Shown: positions 33,271-45,049 of the stretch, piece by piece
Layout of the letters: the number at the start of each line of letters is the position of its first letter
Numbering within the stretch: position 1 is the first letter of the stretch
DNA from: Bipolaris cookei
Lineage: Eukaryota > Ascomycota > Dothideomycetes > Pleosporales > Pleosporaceae
Direction: 5' to 3'
DNA: 64,000 bases
Assembly (NCBI GenBank): GCA_002286855.1
Contig: NRSV01000026.1
Span: 72,553-136,552, forward strand
Notes under the pieces: model-generated
Database searches by the model: none
Seen by the model: only the letters and a program-made list of their open reading frames with translations
Told to the model about the DNA's origin: nothing
Made by a program: the position numbers and the translations under genes

Positions 33271-34188
33271 GATATGTCGCTGAGTAGTCTCCATCCACCA
33301 ACCCAAACACGACAACTCCTTCCGAGAACAACCTCTTCCTTCCGAGGCCGAACGCACTCCTATCTCGCCCACCCCCACGGCCCAACCAGCCATGCTCATC
33401 GCATCGGTCCTACCAAACTGGAAAACCAGGATATCCTCTTTTCACTTCATCCCCTTCCCCCCCTCCCCCCCCCAAAAAAATCTGATCGGTAAGTGTGTAC
33501 AACGCGGCCATAGGCCCCTCAAACCCGTTCACACTCGCTCGCTCACCCTCTCCCGTGTGGCACTCGCACACCATCAGCAGCAACGCCCTACGCGACGCCA
33601 CTTTGCCACGAGAAAACAGAAGAACGCTAGGTTCACCCTACCTCACCTTACCCTCTTCGCGCCCAACGCGCAAAAGAAAGAAAAAAAAACGTGACTGATA
33701 ATCTCTATACGCTGTTATTCCGGTGAAAACAAACCCTCCCTTCTACTTTATCCCTCTCCATCAATCACATCAACCGCGTATAATCCAATCGCCCTTCCCC
33801 TTGTGCCCTCATACATATCCTCACCGGACCCGACCTAACGCCTCCGGCCCCCCCCCCCCTCCCTTACCACATCACATGCACGCTACTACCCTCCCACCCC
33901 CCTCCTCCCCCCAACCTAACCCAGTCCTAGCTCGCACGCACATGCAGCATGCCAAACACGCAAACTAGCACCAAACTTCCGGGTGTATGCACGTACGTAT
34001 GTATTTTAAAGCGACAAAAGTACAAGCCTTTTAGTTCACACGCCTTGATAGTGATAAGCGTTGGCTAGGCGAAATCTTGATTTTCTAGACTAGCGCACTT
34101 TTGATTGGATTGGATGTGGCATCGCTATGCAGGGGGACGCGTGTGAGATTCGTGCAGCTTGCATGTTCTAGTAGCACCGATCCTATGT

Positions 34189-34216
34189 AGAGAGAGAGAG
34201 AGAGAGAGAGAGAGAG
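34189..34216 (+). repeat. (AG)14 microsatellite
   Basis: Fourteen uninterrupted AG dinucleotides are visible in non-coding DNA. Confidence 0.95.
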
Positions 34217-36042
34217 CGGGGAAGGGGAGGGAAGGGAAAAGGCGGTAGGTAGAAAAGGCATGGGGCGTGTTTGATCGGCGGTGGTAACCAGGGTTGTTTG
34301 CGTATGTGTATGGATGGTTGGAAAGGAGAGAAGGTAGGTAAGATGCAGATGTGAGAAAGTGTGGCTGGGATGCATGTTTTTGGATCGTCGGGTTGGGACA
34401 CGTGTATTTTGCGGGATTTACTGGGGGTTTGCGGTTCCGTTTCCTTGGGGATAGGATGGAGCGTGCACTGCGTTGCGTGTAATATGTGAGGGAAAAAGTA
34501 AAAAAATGGTATGGAACACAGAGAGGGATCGTGGCATGTGGGGAAGACGATGTGCCCCGTTTGAGGGCCGCGCCGCGGGGGTCCAGAAATAAGGTTTGCA
34601 ACGTTGTACCGTACATTTTCTTTGCTTCTTTAGTTGTATTGTTTTTTGTGGCTTTCTGTGTTTGCGGGTAATAATGACAGCTGAATGTTTACGAATTTGG
34701 TGAGCCAATTTATGCAAAGGCATTGGTATCTTCGTTTAGGCTGACAGCTTTGCAGTTCCAGCTGTTACCGTATTCAGGTGCCGTTGTACTATTGCTCCTT
34801 GCTACACGAAAACACGAACCATTTACATAAACATAACTGGTACGGGCTCTTCCTGGCATCCTTCTCTCCTCGCTGTACTCTAGTTAGCGACAAAATGAGA
34901 GCACATGACGCATCGGGAAAGAGAGAGAGACAAAAAATGACATGATTGCGCAATGGACCCCATGGTGCGCCTCGAGGCGAGTGCAGGAGGCGGAAAGTCG
35001 GGCAGCGGCATGTTTTGACCGCTATTTTCCTCTTGTTTTCCGCATGTTACTTGACCTGCAAGCCGGACAAGTCGCGTGATGTGACCAAACGGCGTGCATT
35101 GCTGTTTGCATTGGGCGGTGGAACAGAACACATGAGTAGGAAAAAAAAAGTGGCTTATGAGGCTTGCCAGATTACTTTTTGCTAGGTACCCCGCTGACGT
35201 TGATAAGCGTCAGAGGCGCTAACAAGGCGATATGCAGGGTATCTTCGGCTTTGCTGAATTAACATATCCGATTTGCTGACTGCACGAATGTGTACTACAT
35301 TTGCATGGTGTACGATAGGTACCGCATCAGTTGGTCATATTCCTCTTGGGGAACACGAGCAGCATCTCGCTCAAGCCTGCCACTTACTCTCAAGTGACGT
35401 CGGCAGCGGATCAACCTTGAACTAATTCTCCTCCGCCCCTCCTCACGCCCCGCTTTTCGAAATGCCCAAGAAGACGCTGCGGAAAGGAAAAAAACCACAA
35501 GGCGCGACACGCGGCCCTGTGCCGATATTCTGACCGCAGCCTACCATTGCACCCACGTTCTCACCTTGAGACATCCGCTTTGCTTGTTAGATGGGCTGCG
35601 ATGCCAACCCATAAGTAGCTCCGTTTTCTCAGGTGGAGATCCTCCACCTTTGTAATGAAATGCAATCCCATGCTTGGGCGGGCACAAATCTAGATCTCGC
35701 CCGGTGATTGGGACAGACAACCCTGGACCCAGCGATACAGCGTGTTGAGTTTGGGTACCGGAGATGGATGGGTCAAGCGAAAAATTGCCAAGCTGGTACC
35801 GCAGCCAGTTGCAGATGTTGACAAGGCTGGTGTCGGCTGGGCGGACACCTCGCTCCTTGGACTGCTAAACGCTCCTGCCCTTTCAAGTCACGCCACCTGT
35901 TTCTTCTGGCTGTCCAACTCTCACAACATGTGTCCGAATCCTGTTCCCATGCTTGTTGAGACGACAAAAACAATCACTTGTCCTGCGCCAACGCTTGTGC
36001 CGCACCTCGTGCGGCTCGGCAACACGTCGGACAAAAGGCCAA

Positions 36043-36060
36043 CCCCCCCCCCCCCCCCCC
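36043..36060 (+). repeat. Poly(C) run of 18
   Basis: An uninterrupted run of 18 C directly visible, in non-coding DNA. The exact length may be unreliable. Confidence 0.9.
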
Positions 36061-36427
36061 GGAAATTCATGCTCCATAGGTATCGACGGAGCTAGAGTCG
36101 TCGGATGCTTGCAATGTGTCAAGGTAACGTCGTCAGAGCCGCGGCGGCGATTGAGCGGAAGATCACCAGGGGCTACCTGTTAGACGCTTGCGCCATGCGG
36201 CCGAATCAAGCGCGCTGATCTCCAATCTTGGGTCCATCGGCACTTTTCTGCAGGGCCACCAACTGCAACTTTGGTTCACGGCACACGGGTACGATAAGCA
36301 ACGTGCAAGCGGTGGCAATCGGAGCAGGAGCCATGGAAACCAAAGTTTGCCGGGGAGCTTGGCATCGTGACACTCGCTATCTGCTCGGTGCATGCTGTCT
36401 GCCGTCTGTGGATAAGACGATCGGCAT

Positions 36428-36463
36428 GCTGCTACTGCTACTACTACTACAACTACTGCTACT
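36428..36463 (+). repeat. Imperfect CTA/CTG trinucleotide repeat
   Basis: Twelve triplets of the CTR/CTA type with small interruptions, in non-coding DNA just beyond the 3' end of the kinase gene. Confidence 0.8.
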
Positions 36464-36588
36464 CGAAATGAAGAATGCTGCGCATCAACGCGCAGAGATA
36501 ACAGACTGCGAATGGTACCCCGCCATGCTCGCGCCAATACAATGCAATAATTATGGTATAATAGTGAGCAATATACAGAGGGACATGG

Positions 36589-38712
36589 TCATCGTTCGCC
36601 CATGTCGAAACGGTGGGTAAATGCCTTCCCAACCTTATTCTCAGGTTTAGGAGGGACATGGTGATGCAGATACTTCTTAGGCGCGGCGGTTCTCGCACTC
36701 GAAGCCTTGGAGGCATCAAAAGTGATCTTGGGCTCCTCGTAGGATTCCGGACAGCAGCAGCCAATGTTCTTGATGCAGGTCGTCTTGAGCACATCGCGGA
36801 TCGTGATGCGCTGCGACGGAATGGGATGAAGCATCTTCAGCATCAAACGTTTGATCGACGGGGGCTCGATGAGACTAAATAGTTTGCCGCACTTGGGGTG
36901 GCCGTCGGGGCCATCGAAGATCTGTCCGTCCGGATGGGCTTGCAGCCACTGGTCCCAACCCTTTTTGAATCGCGCGTAGTACTCAAACTCTGGCTTGGCA
37001 GCCTGCCATGGGCAACCACCAAATGTCATGGTCAAGTAGACTATGGCAGTTGACCATATATCCAGCGGTCGTGGGTCGTAGCTGTGGTCCTTTTTGAGCA
37101 CTTCGGGAGCAATGTACGGCAGACTGCCGCAGATGCCAGGGGCTGAAAGACGAATGTGTCCCATATTTTTGCCGCATTCTCCGCCAGAAGCGCGTAGACC
37201 AGGATGCTCGCCACTGAAGACTTCGGCAACGCCAAAATCCGAGATTTTCAGATGGCCTTCCTTGCTGAGAAGCAGGTTTTCCAGCTTGATGTCTCGATGG
37301 GCTATGCCATGGCTATGCAGGTAGTCGACACCGCGGAGAAGCTGCTTGAAGAAGCACAACCGGTCATCCCGGCTATAGTACCCTTCAGGCCCACCGGCAA
37401 AGAGCTTACGCTCTACGAGCGAGTAGATTTCTCCATATGTGCAAAACTCCATGACGTGGTTCCAGCGGCCGCGGTTGGTGCATAGGCGAACGGTTTCGAC
37501 AATGTTGGGGTGGTGCAGACTCTTTGCAATGCTGTACTCGGACTTGATCTTGAGGACGTAGTCTTCTTCGGTCTCGTCCTTATCCCTTTCTCGGAATTCC
37601 TTGACTGCGACCAAATCCTCTTCCCTAGTGATGCCTCCTCTTCGCGCCATGATTCGAACTTCAGACGTTGCCCCCTTGCCCAGTATCCTCCCTCTTTTCC
37701 CCGGCATCAGGCTCGAGCTCTTGAATTCCTTGTCTAGTTCACACCAATCTATAATGAAATCGTCAGGCAGGTTAATGCTGAGGCGTCGTGCCTTCATGCC
37801 TACGCCCTGGGCGGCAGGCTTGGAGAAGGTCGCCAGCATACCAGCAGTAGGCTTTTCTGTACTCTCGCCAGTTCGTGGTACTTGTTCTGTACTGGCCGAC
37901 CGCCTCCGCAGGAAACCAGTCTTTTTGGTAGTGGTGACACTTCCACTTCCAGCCCAGGTGATGCCAGGCCTGGGCCTGGTCATGTTTCCTAGACCGGTAG
38001 AAGATGTGGGCTTCTTGCCAAGGTCTGGTCTTTTGTCGGTTGAGGGCCTGCTGCTGGTCGAGCCAGACAAGGGCGGAGAACTTGCACGGGAGGACCTATC
38101 GGAGTGTCTGGTTAGAGAAAAAGTACTTAGTCTCTTGCTTTGGCGGGGAATGTCGACGGCCGGGGTCGACAACTCGGCTGGGCCATCGATGCCGGTCTTG
38201 ACAATGTAGGTGTCGGTGTCTGGCTTTGCTTTTGGAGATCTGCTTGGCGTGGAGAGATTCGACGTCTCTGATTGACTGGCGCCGTCTTTTGATGCGTGGC
38301 TTCTGTGTAATTTGCCGCGGAACAGACTTCCGACACGCTTGCCCAGTCCACGCCTCTCGGGCGGCGACTCACGCTCAGGCGGGTGGGATGTGTGGGTGTC
38401 TGGCGGGGGGAGTGCATCTTCATGAGAAGACTTTGTTGGCATGTCGCTGGGTAGCGGGCGTGGGGTAGCGAAGACATCGTCTACCGACTCATCGTCCGGG
38501 AAGGGGTGATGAAAAGGCGGGCCATCGCTGGTATGGCTGGTTGGAGTGAGAGGCTCGGCAGGCTCGCTGGCGGTGCCTGTGCTCTCGTCCTCCTCTTCAA
38601 TGGCAGAACGGTGGCTGTGGGAGCGTGAATCGCGATGACGCAGGCGGTCGGAGAGGGTTGGCTCGTCAAAAGAAATGGATAGTTGGCGCGGCTGTTCGGC
38701 GAGCACGGGCAT
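36589..38712 (-). CDS. SAT4: Hal4/Sat4-type serine/threonine protein kinase
   Basis: This single exon codes about 707 residues from ATG 38712 (MPVLAEQPRQLSISFDEPTL). The frame stays open upstream but without a usable ATG. Residues 1-310 are disordered and Ser/Pro/Arg-rich. The kinase domain has GRILGKGATSEVRI (about 338-351), the Lys in LVAVKEF, HRDIKLENLL (about 472), DFGVAEVF (about 493) and SLPYIAPEVL (about 530), so it should be active. The long MEFCTYGEIYSLV and PGICGSLPY segments and the CIKNIGCCCPE tail are typical of the fungal Hal4/Sat4/Hal5 branch, which stabilises plasma-membrane nutrient and potassium transporters such as Trk1. Close relatives include Npr1-like kinases, so the exact orthology is not certain. 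A long upstream non-coding region suggests elaborate regulation or a long leader. Confidence 0.92.
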   Translation of the reverse strand: MPVLAEQPRQLSISFDEPTLSDRLRHRDSRSHSHRSAIEEEDESTGTASEPAEPLTPTSHTSDGPPFHHPFPDDESVDDVFATPRPLPSDMPTKSSHEDALPPPDTHTSHPPERESPPERRGLGKRVGSLFRGKLHRSHASKDGASQSETSNLSTPSRSPKAKPDTDTYIVKTGIDGPAELSTPAVDIPRQSKRLSTFSLTRHSDRSSRASSPPLSGSTSSRPSTDKRPDLGKKPTSSTGLGNMTRPRPGITWAGSGSVTTTKKTGFLRRRSASTEQVPRTGESTEKPTAGMLATFSKPAAQGVGMKARRLSINLPDDFIIDWCELDKEFKSSSLMPGKRGRILGKGATSEVRIMARRGGITREEDLVAVKEFRERDKDETEEDYVLKIKSEYSIAKSLHHPNIVETVRLCTNRGRWNHVMEFCTYGEIYSLVERKLFAGGPEGYYSRDDRLCFFKQLLRGVDYLHSHGIAHRDIKLENLLLSKEGHLKISDFGVAEVFSGEHPGLRASGGECGKNMGHIRLSAPGICGSLPYIAPEVLKKDHSYDPRPLDIWSTAIVYLTMTFGGCPWQAAKPEFEYYARFKKGWDQWLQAHPDGQIFDGPDGHPKCGKLFSLIEPPSIKRLMLKMLHPIPSQRITIRDVLKTTCIKNIGCCCPESYEEPKITFDASKASSARTAAPKKYLHHHVPPKPENKVGKAFTHRFDMGER

Positions 38713-39225
38713 GGCGAGTGGAGAGGGAGGGTTTGTGCAGGTCCAATTGGCGAGCAAGTGGGCGTGAATGGGTAAGAGAGTGAAGGGGGGAGGGCTGCAG
38801 GGCCTAGTGCTTGTGGTTAGGCTCGCTGGAGAGGGCTGGGGCAGTGGTAGCAGGAGGCCTCGAGCGAACTGCAGTTGTGCAGGTGGAGGGTGGGCAACAA
38901 GAGCGGAGTGTGGTAAAAGTGCTGGGCTCGTGGCAAAGCCATTCACACAACGTAGAGGAAACAAGCGTGTAAAGGCGTGGGTGGGTGTTGGCCGGGCGAG
39001 GGCGCCGGGCAGGGACCAAAGTAGCCGCAGCAAGTTTGGGTAAGAAGGGAAGGGAGAAGGAAGTCGAGCTTGGGGAATACGACGATAGTTTCCCCCAGAT
39101 GGTGCAGGCGGTGATGGCCCCTAGGGATGCAGAGGGAGCAAGGGCAGCCAGGGATTGGGGCTTTGATATGTGCGCATTGCAGGACCCTCGACCCTCGTCG
39201 CGCTTGGCTGCTCTCCCCCCACAGG

Positions 39226-39260
39226 ACAGGGCAGGGCAGGACAGGGCAGGGCAGGACAGG
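39226..39260 (+). repeat. 15-bp tandem repeat, 2.3 copies
   Basis: The unit ACAGGGCAGGGCAGG occurs at 39226-39240 and 39241-39255 exactly, followed by ACAGG. It lies upstream of the kinase gene. Confidence 0.85.
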
Positions 39261-39385
39261 CGGAGGGGGGACTTGAGTAGTAGCCGACTACTAGGCCATG
39301 CTAGGCGGGTAACACTCGAGGCTAGGCCGGCCTACTAAACTCTGGCGCAACGCACCCATCCCTCGCCTCATTGCTCCATCCATCC

Positions 39386-39418
39386 GCCCACCCATTGCGC
39401 CCACCCATTGCGCCCACC
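39386..39418 (+). repeat. 13-bp tandem repeat, 2.5 copies
   Basis: The unit GCCCACCCATTGC occurs exactly at 39386-39398 and 39399-39411, then GCCCACC. Confidence 0.85.
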
Positions 39419-39882
39419 GACGCCCGCCCCGCCGCCAAACCCCCACCCCCCAGCTGCACGCCGCATGCACCTCTTGCGACACCCCCGGCTGGCGCCTCGC
39501 TCAGCACCCTCACCGCGGGCCCTCTTGTCACTGGCCGTGCTGGGTCAGCTGTGGCATCGTCATCCATGTGTGCCACGAGACGAACTCATGACTGGCGGCG
39601 CCCGTTGTCGGCATGCCCAGTAGGGATGGTTGTCTGCAACTATGTCGCTGACTGGCAGGGCGGGACGCGGTCACTGCAAAAATGCCGCACGGCATGGCAC
39701 TCTGGATCTCGGCCGGGGCTGGGCTAGGCCGTGGCGGGCGTCGGCAGCCTGCTTCGCATCACCGTGCCATGTAAATAGTACGTACATGCGGACATACGTA
39801 GGTAAGGAGGAAGTGTGGACATGCTCGCCTGGAGTGTAGTGTACTTGCGCACTCATGTATTGGCCTGGCGAGCTAAGGGCCG

Positions 39883-39920
39883 GTGCTCAGGCCCTGTGCT
39901 CAGGCCCGGTGCTCAGGCCT
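39883..39920 (+). repeat. 13-bp tandem repeat, 3 copies
   Basis: The unit GTGCTCAGGCCCN occurs three times (39883, 39896, 39909), with single-base differences at the last positions. Confidence 0.85.
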
Positions 39921-42526
39921 CCTGCTTCCGCCCAACCGCCATTCGCTGCCCTCGCGAACCCGCCTCTCCGCCCATGCACATGTGTGTGCGCATGGATGGA
40001 TGCACTATACATATATACAGGCGTAGTAGTACATACTACATCCATCCATCCACCTATCCAAGCACACATGGACACGGAAGCGTGGCTGCACCCACGGCCT
40101 TGTCGTCTGTCTTGTCCAAAAGCTTGCACGGCCCTTGACCTCCTCATACGACGACGGGCCAAGTAGCCACGAATGCAAACGAGAATAAGCCCATCCCCCC
40201 CCGCCGTGCTCAATTGCTTGCTCTGATGACCACGCTGGCCGCACTACTGTCGTCATCGGCACACGCCCCATAGTGCTCCCCTCCAACCTCCGCGCACCCT
40301 CACGCTGCTTGGTTGCCCGCGCTCTCAAAATAGCGGGGTTGGCGTTGTCTACTGCAGTCCTGACACGGCTCCCGATGACAAGCATATGCACTGCATCGGC
40401 TTTTGCTTTGAGAAGCATTTGTGTCAACACCGCCCCGCCTCTGCCCCCCCACGCTTCCACGAACCCATCCGACATGTCGCGCCTCACTCTTGCTTACTCT
40501 TTCTCCGCTTCTCACACGACTTTTTTATTGGGTATGCTGCCCTCAGAGCGGTGAGTTTCACACAGACTTGTAGTCAACCGACTGGTCTCCTAATCCCTCG
40601 CTTCCCTACCCCCGCGCGCACACACACGCTGCACCTGCAGTAGTGCCCTGCTGCTTCTTCTGACCGCAGCCTTTGCCTCGCCTGCGAGCCCCGGATTCCT
40701 AGCCCACGGGGTTTGGCGAGATCGACGGGAAATCATCACACCAATTCCTTCGCCTCCACGCACGCTGTCAATATCGGGTACAACACACTTGACTCCTAAC
40801 CCGTTTGCGGCCTGTACCTAGGCACAGACCTGCAACCCATCCACACCGATCCCGATAGAGTAACAATCTAACAAAACACCGCACGTGGTACAAGCTCCAG
40901 TCATTCACGTAAATCCACTCTTCGTACCGATTTGCACCTGTCTGCATTTCGGCTTGGCAGATTCCACCAATGTAAACGCAAATTGCTTTTACTGTAACCC
41001 TCTTGGCACGTTGGAGGAACTCGGTTTCCGCGCTTGGCACTCAACAGTCAGCCGCCTTTGCTTCTTTCACCAATCTCGACGACATGGATGCCCTATGTAT
41101 GTATACCTAGCCTCAATCATGACTCACCGATTTTGTAATTCCCATCAAATTCTCCATACAGGGCACTTCTTTCTTGGCCCGATCACCACACTCTCGAAAC
41201 CTGTCTGAGATGAGATGATTGACATCCACCGTTATAGTGATGTCTCTGTCTCTCGCGCCCTGTCACATCTGCAGCAATGTAACCTAAGAAACTCTAAAAG
41301 CTCAACACACCAAAGCACTTGAGCCAAGATGTTACTATCACTACACCACACATACACACACACACACCAACCACTCGACACAACCCGCCAAGACACCCTA
41401 CTTCTTCGTCACCGCGGAATCCGGGCTTGTCACCAACAAGACTCCGATGCCAACAAACTCAAGCTATTACCCCCTCTCCCCCGTCACACTCCCGACTTCT
41501 TTTTCGGGGTCTCTCTCAGTCCCGACCGGCGTACAGCTTGCGCGGAAACAAGTTGCCAAGCTGATCTACTCGTCTTGGCAACGATCCTGTGTCATAGACT
41601 CCCCCTCCTGCTTTTGGCGCGAGATCTGCACTTTTCCGCTGCACACTTTCTGCACAACACCTTCAACGGGTGACATCCAGCCCTCGTACTCTGGTCTTGG
41701 CTTTTTTTCTTTCCACCCATTGACCCATGGCCCAATAGCTTGTTTTGCAGTTCCCACACATCACTGTAACCCCCCTCTCCTCCTCCTTTTCCCAACATTG
41801 GATAAATGTTTACCTCGTATGCTTGGGATATTTTGTGTAACCAATTAACCGTCGGTTTTTTTCCTTCTCGCCCGTTGGGAAGGATCAATGGGAGGCAGGC
41901 GGTCAGGAGTGTGACTAACTACAGTTACCTTATCTTTGCCTCTGTTTCTTCTTTTTCGTGAAGAGACACTAAGAAGTAATAAAGACGTGGGGAACCCGGG
42001 ATGTGGTTTGTAGTTTATAAGTGTCACATTCTGGGTACAACGGTGAGTTTGAGGCGAGAGGGAGAGAAGAAACAAACGGATAAAAAGGAAAAAAAGGGGG
42101 GGGGGCAGAGCCGTGTTGAATTGCCTGGTAGATTGAGTGCATGTGTCTGACACCGATATTCAACCCATATGCTACAGTGTCACTCACGTGCTCATTATTA
42201 CAATGATAACCATGATTTACCCGATGCTGGCAGGTCGGGTTGCAACCTTCTGTCCTTTTCTGAGAAACAATAAGCTAATATATTAGACGTGAAACTGATA
42301 TGAACTCATTGAAGCATTGCTCATGACACGATTGTGACCTGACCTATCCCAATGCTCCAGAAAGGGTACAAGACTCTATAGAAAACAGAGAAACATATAT
42401 CTCACCCCCCCCCAATACACGAGCGAAACACACTATGCCGGACTCAAAAAGGTCACTATTTTTTTCCCCTTCACTGCCCAAATCACATCAGACTATATAT
42501 ACACAAAACGAGCCAACTGAGACCTT

Positions 42527-44512
42527 TTACACACCGCCCTCCCCCCTACTCCCCATACCATTGCTCCCCACCCTGACCCCCTCCTTTTTCACATACGCCA
42601 TCTCACTCGACGGCACAATCACCCACTCCCTCTCATCTACCACCCTATCCAGCCCACAACTGCTACTCTTCCACCCCTCCCCCCTCATACCTCTCGCCAC
42701 CTTCCACGCACCTGCAATAACATCGTTGACGCCCACACCCCCAAACTGACTCCCCACGACCCTCAGTCTCCCCTTAAATTCCGCTGAGATACCCTGCGCA
42801 AAATCCTTCATGCGCTCGCTATATCCCAGCGTATATTGTGGAATGCAATTGCGTGCGAGATTTGCAATATGCGCCGTCGGCTCCGCAGTGATACCAAGAT
42901 GTCTCTTGATTACGCTCCTGGCCATTTGGACACCTTCTTCTTCGGAGGGGTACTCGGTCCAGCCGTCCCACCAGTGGCCGCCCAGCATGACGGTGAGTTT
43001 GGTGCCGTCGGCGGTATCTTGGCCCTTGATAGCGGACGAGTCGAAGATTACGCCGAGGGCGCGCTCTGGGTTTTGGGCAAAGGGGACGGATTGCGGAATT
43101 AGGTAGCCGAAGCCTTCGACGGGGAGGAGCGAGGAAGAGGGGAAGAAGAGGTTGATGGTCATGACGGTGATGGAGGGGGTTAGGTCTTGGTTGCTGAGGG
43201 TGGAGATGGCGATGTCGAAGGCGGAGGTTGTTGTTGAGCCTTCGTTCTGGTTGCGGCGTTAGTGTTTTGGGAATTTTTGATAAGAAAGGAAGTAGAACGT
43301 ACGCCAGTAACAATTTCTATGCCTGGTTGGCCATTGGTTGAGAGCGGTTTGAAGGATTGCACAGGCGATTCGGTCTTGACTTCGACGTTTCCCCTTGCTT
43401 CTACAGCGTCCTGCAGCGCCCGAATCAACTGCTGTAGACCGTTCCTTAACGTGAACATGCTGGTCTCCTGTAGATTTCTCGCAAAGTCGAGTTCTAGATC
43501 AATCTCTTCGTTCATGGCTCGCGCCGATTCCAGATCCAGGGGGTGAACAAGTGTAAGCTGTTCCGGTCGCGGGTCTTCGTTCTGCATGCGGAAGAAACCT
43601 CCTAACGCATTTCCATATCGTCCTTCCAACTCCCAGGCCAGGCTGAGCAATGATTTTGCGCTCAGTTGCCAGATATCGCCCGCGTATATGCCATGGAACA
43701 CGGCTGAGACAAGATTATCCGCTATCCTCCTATCCACCCTTCGAGTAAGGAACGATCCCACAGTCTCGTCCGTCATGGAATCCGGTCTCTTTGGCTTCAT
43801 CGGCTCAGTAACCATGCCCATTGCACCACTCAGTATGCCCGTCCGCCACAGCGCAAAAAAGTCCGCAAGCGATGGGCGCTCGGAGGGAAGCCGATTCAGC
43901 TGATCAGGATAGTATATAAACCGATTCTTTGCCCCAGGCTCACTTTTTTTTGTATACGTAACATCGTTGACGAGACCGAGATCCTGAATCTACAACACAA
44001 AGGAACACCAGGTCAGCATATAAACAAACTACCACAGCGAGAGAGAGAGAGAAAGACAGAGATGGAGGGAGAGCCTCTCTTGCCCCAAAAGGCAACAACA
44101 ATAAAAAACAACGCACCAAACCCGCAGTAACAATAGCATTCCTCAGCGCTCGCGGCCCCAATTCAAAAAGTACACTGCCAGACTTTCCATCTTGACCCTG
44201 TACTTGCACCCGCCGACTCTGGATCCACCCACCCGTCTCCTTCCCCGCTTCAAACAGCGTAACCTGGCTGTGCGGAAACTCCTTTGAGAGAAAGTACGCG
44301 CTGCAAAGACCGCCAACGCCACCACCTAGCACAGCAATGCGCTCAGGATACGAAGATTGGGAGCGGCATTGTCGGGAAAACAGCAGCGTGGACGAAGCAA
44401 ACAGCGGGCGGTGTGGGTGGAAGTGGGATGATAATAGCGATGATGGTGATGCGAGCACAGGGCGTGCAGCAACAGTCTTCAACGTCTTCTGCGAGACATT
44501 CTGGAACCGCAT
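42527..44512 (-). CDS. HEM14: Protoporphyrinogen oxidase (mitochondrial, haem biosynthesis)
   Basis: There are three exons (44512-44117, 43989-43303, 43246-42527) with introns of 127 and 56 bases, giving about 600 residues. Residues 1-50 are rich in Arg, Ser and Leu without acids, as in a mitochondrial presequence. The FAD-binding motif is IAVLGGGVGGLCSAYFL at 59-75, followed by the PPOX feature LFELGPRALRNA. The exon 1 to 2 join gives TAGLIQDLGL, as in the family. The central part (PSERPSLADFFALWRTG, HGIYAGDIWQLSAKS) and the C-terminal part (FFPSSSLLPVEGFGYLIPQS, QYTLGYSERM) complete the enzyme. It oxidises protoporphyrinogen IX to protoporphyrin IX with oxygen at the inner mitochondrial membrane, the step before ferrochelatase. 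Length is slightly above yeast Hem14 (539). Intron 1 is longer than usual and carries a (CT)n tract. Confidence 0.96.
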
Positions 44513-45049
44513 TGCCGGTCAATTGGTCGCAGAAGGGGAGAAAGGGGGGTAGCGGTTTCAGGCGACCGGAATGTTGTGAGCCATATGTATGTTTACGTGT
44601 ACATGTATATCAGTCTTTCTTGCTTCCCGTCGGGGTCGGGGACTTTGGGCGGGTTCGCCAAAATGCCAAAAGCTTTGACCGCCTGCTGCCGTCATTGATC
44701 CATACACCCCGGTCGGTGGTTTCGGGAGGCGAAGAACCGACACCATTGATATCAGGCATGCGGTGTCCTACGATAGTAGTCACTCACGAAAGCACAGTGA
44801 AATGTAGTAGATGAGTCAAACAAGAAAGTAACAAGAAGACGCAGCCATTCATAGCCGCAGAGAACCAGCTTCCATTTTTGGCAAAAGCAAAGGCCTTCTC
44901 CCCCAAAATCACGGCAGCGCCGCCAACCGTAATGCCTTATTCAGCCATTCACAAGGCTTATTGTACATACCTTTCCCCAAACATCTACCTGCTTCCAATG
45001 GTATCATGTCCCACCACAACTCAACTCTTTTACTCATGTTCATGCCATT
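44513..45049. other. Intergenic region between NAB2-like 3' end and HEM14 start
   Basis: About 540 bases upstream of the minus-strand HEM14 gene and downstream of the NAB2-like gene. It should include the HEM14 promoter. No coding exon or repeat of note is visible. Confidence 0.5.

Larger units (their letters stand above)
33271..36588. other. Non-coding stretch with strand-asymmetric tracts and simple repeats
   Basis: This lies between the 3' ends of two convergent genes. From 33271 to 33960 the plus strand is strongly pyrimidine-rich, with runs of C (12 at 33848-33859). From about 34180 to 34560 it is purine-rich. Simple repeats include (AG)14 at 34189-34216, an 18-base C run at 36043-36060 and a CTA/GCT tract at 36428-36463. 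ORFs here are low-complexity translations and I do not call any gene. Confidence 0.5.
38713..42526. other. Long gene-free stretch with clustered minisatellites
   Basis: About 3.8 kb between the kinase start and the 3' end of the protoporphyrinogen oxidase gene. Three short tandem repeats lie between 39226 and 39920 (listed separately). The plus strand is pyrimidine-rich from about 40400 to 41830, with a CA tract at 41345-41367. One ATG-started ORF of 114 codons at 41329-41673 has no recognisable product. The right part could be a non-coding transcript or an untranslated leader, but I cannot show it. Confidence 0.5.

Noticed and set aside
33271..34620. Low-complexity Pro/Ser/His-rich ORFs in both strands
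   Set aside because: They follow directly from pyrimidine-rich tracts and have no splice series or recognised product.
37601..38209. 202-codon ORF on the plus strand inside the kinase gene
   Set aside because: It is antisense to the kinase coding frame and shows no domain or proper gene context.
39226..39920. Possible CRISPR-like or array structure
   Set aside because: Repeats are 13-15 bp in direct tandem without spacers, and CRISPR arrays are not expected in a fungal nucleus.
41329..41673. 114-codon ATG-started ORF in the pyrimidine-rich region
   Set aside because: It starts in a CA microsatellite, is rich in His, Thr, Leu and Pro as expected of CT-rich DNA, and matches no family I know. 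It may be part of a non-coding transcript.
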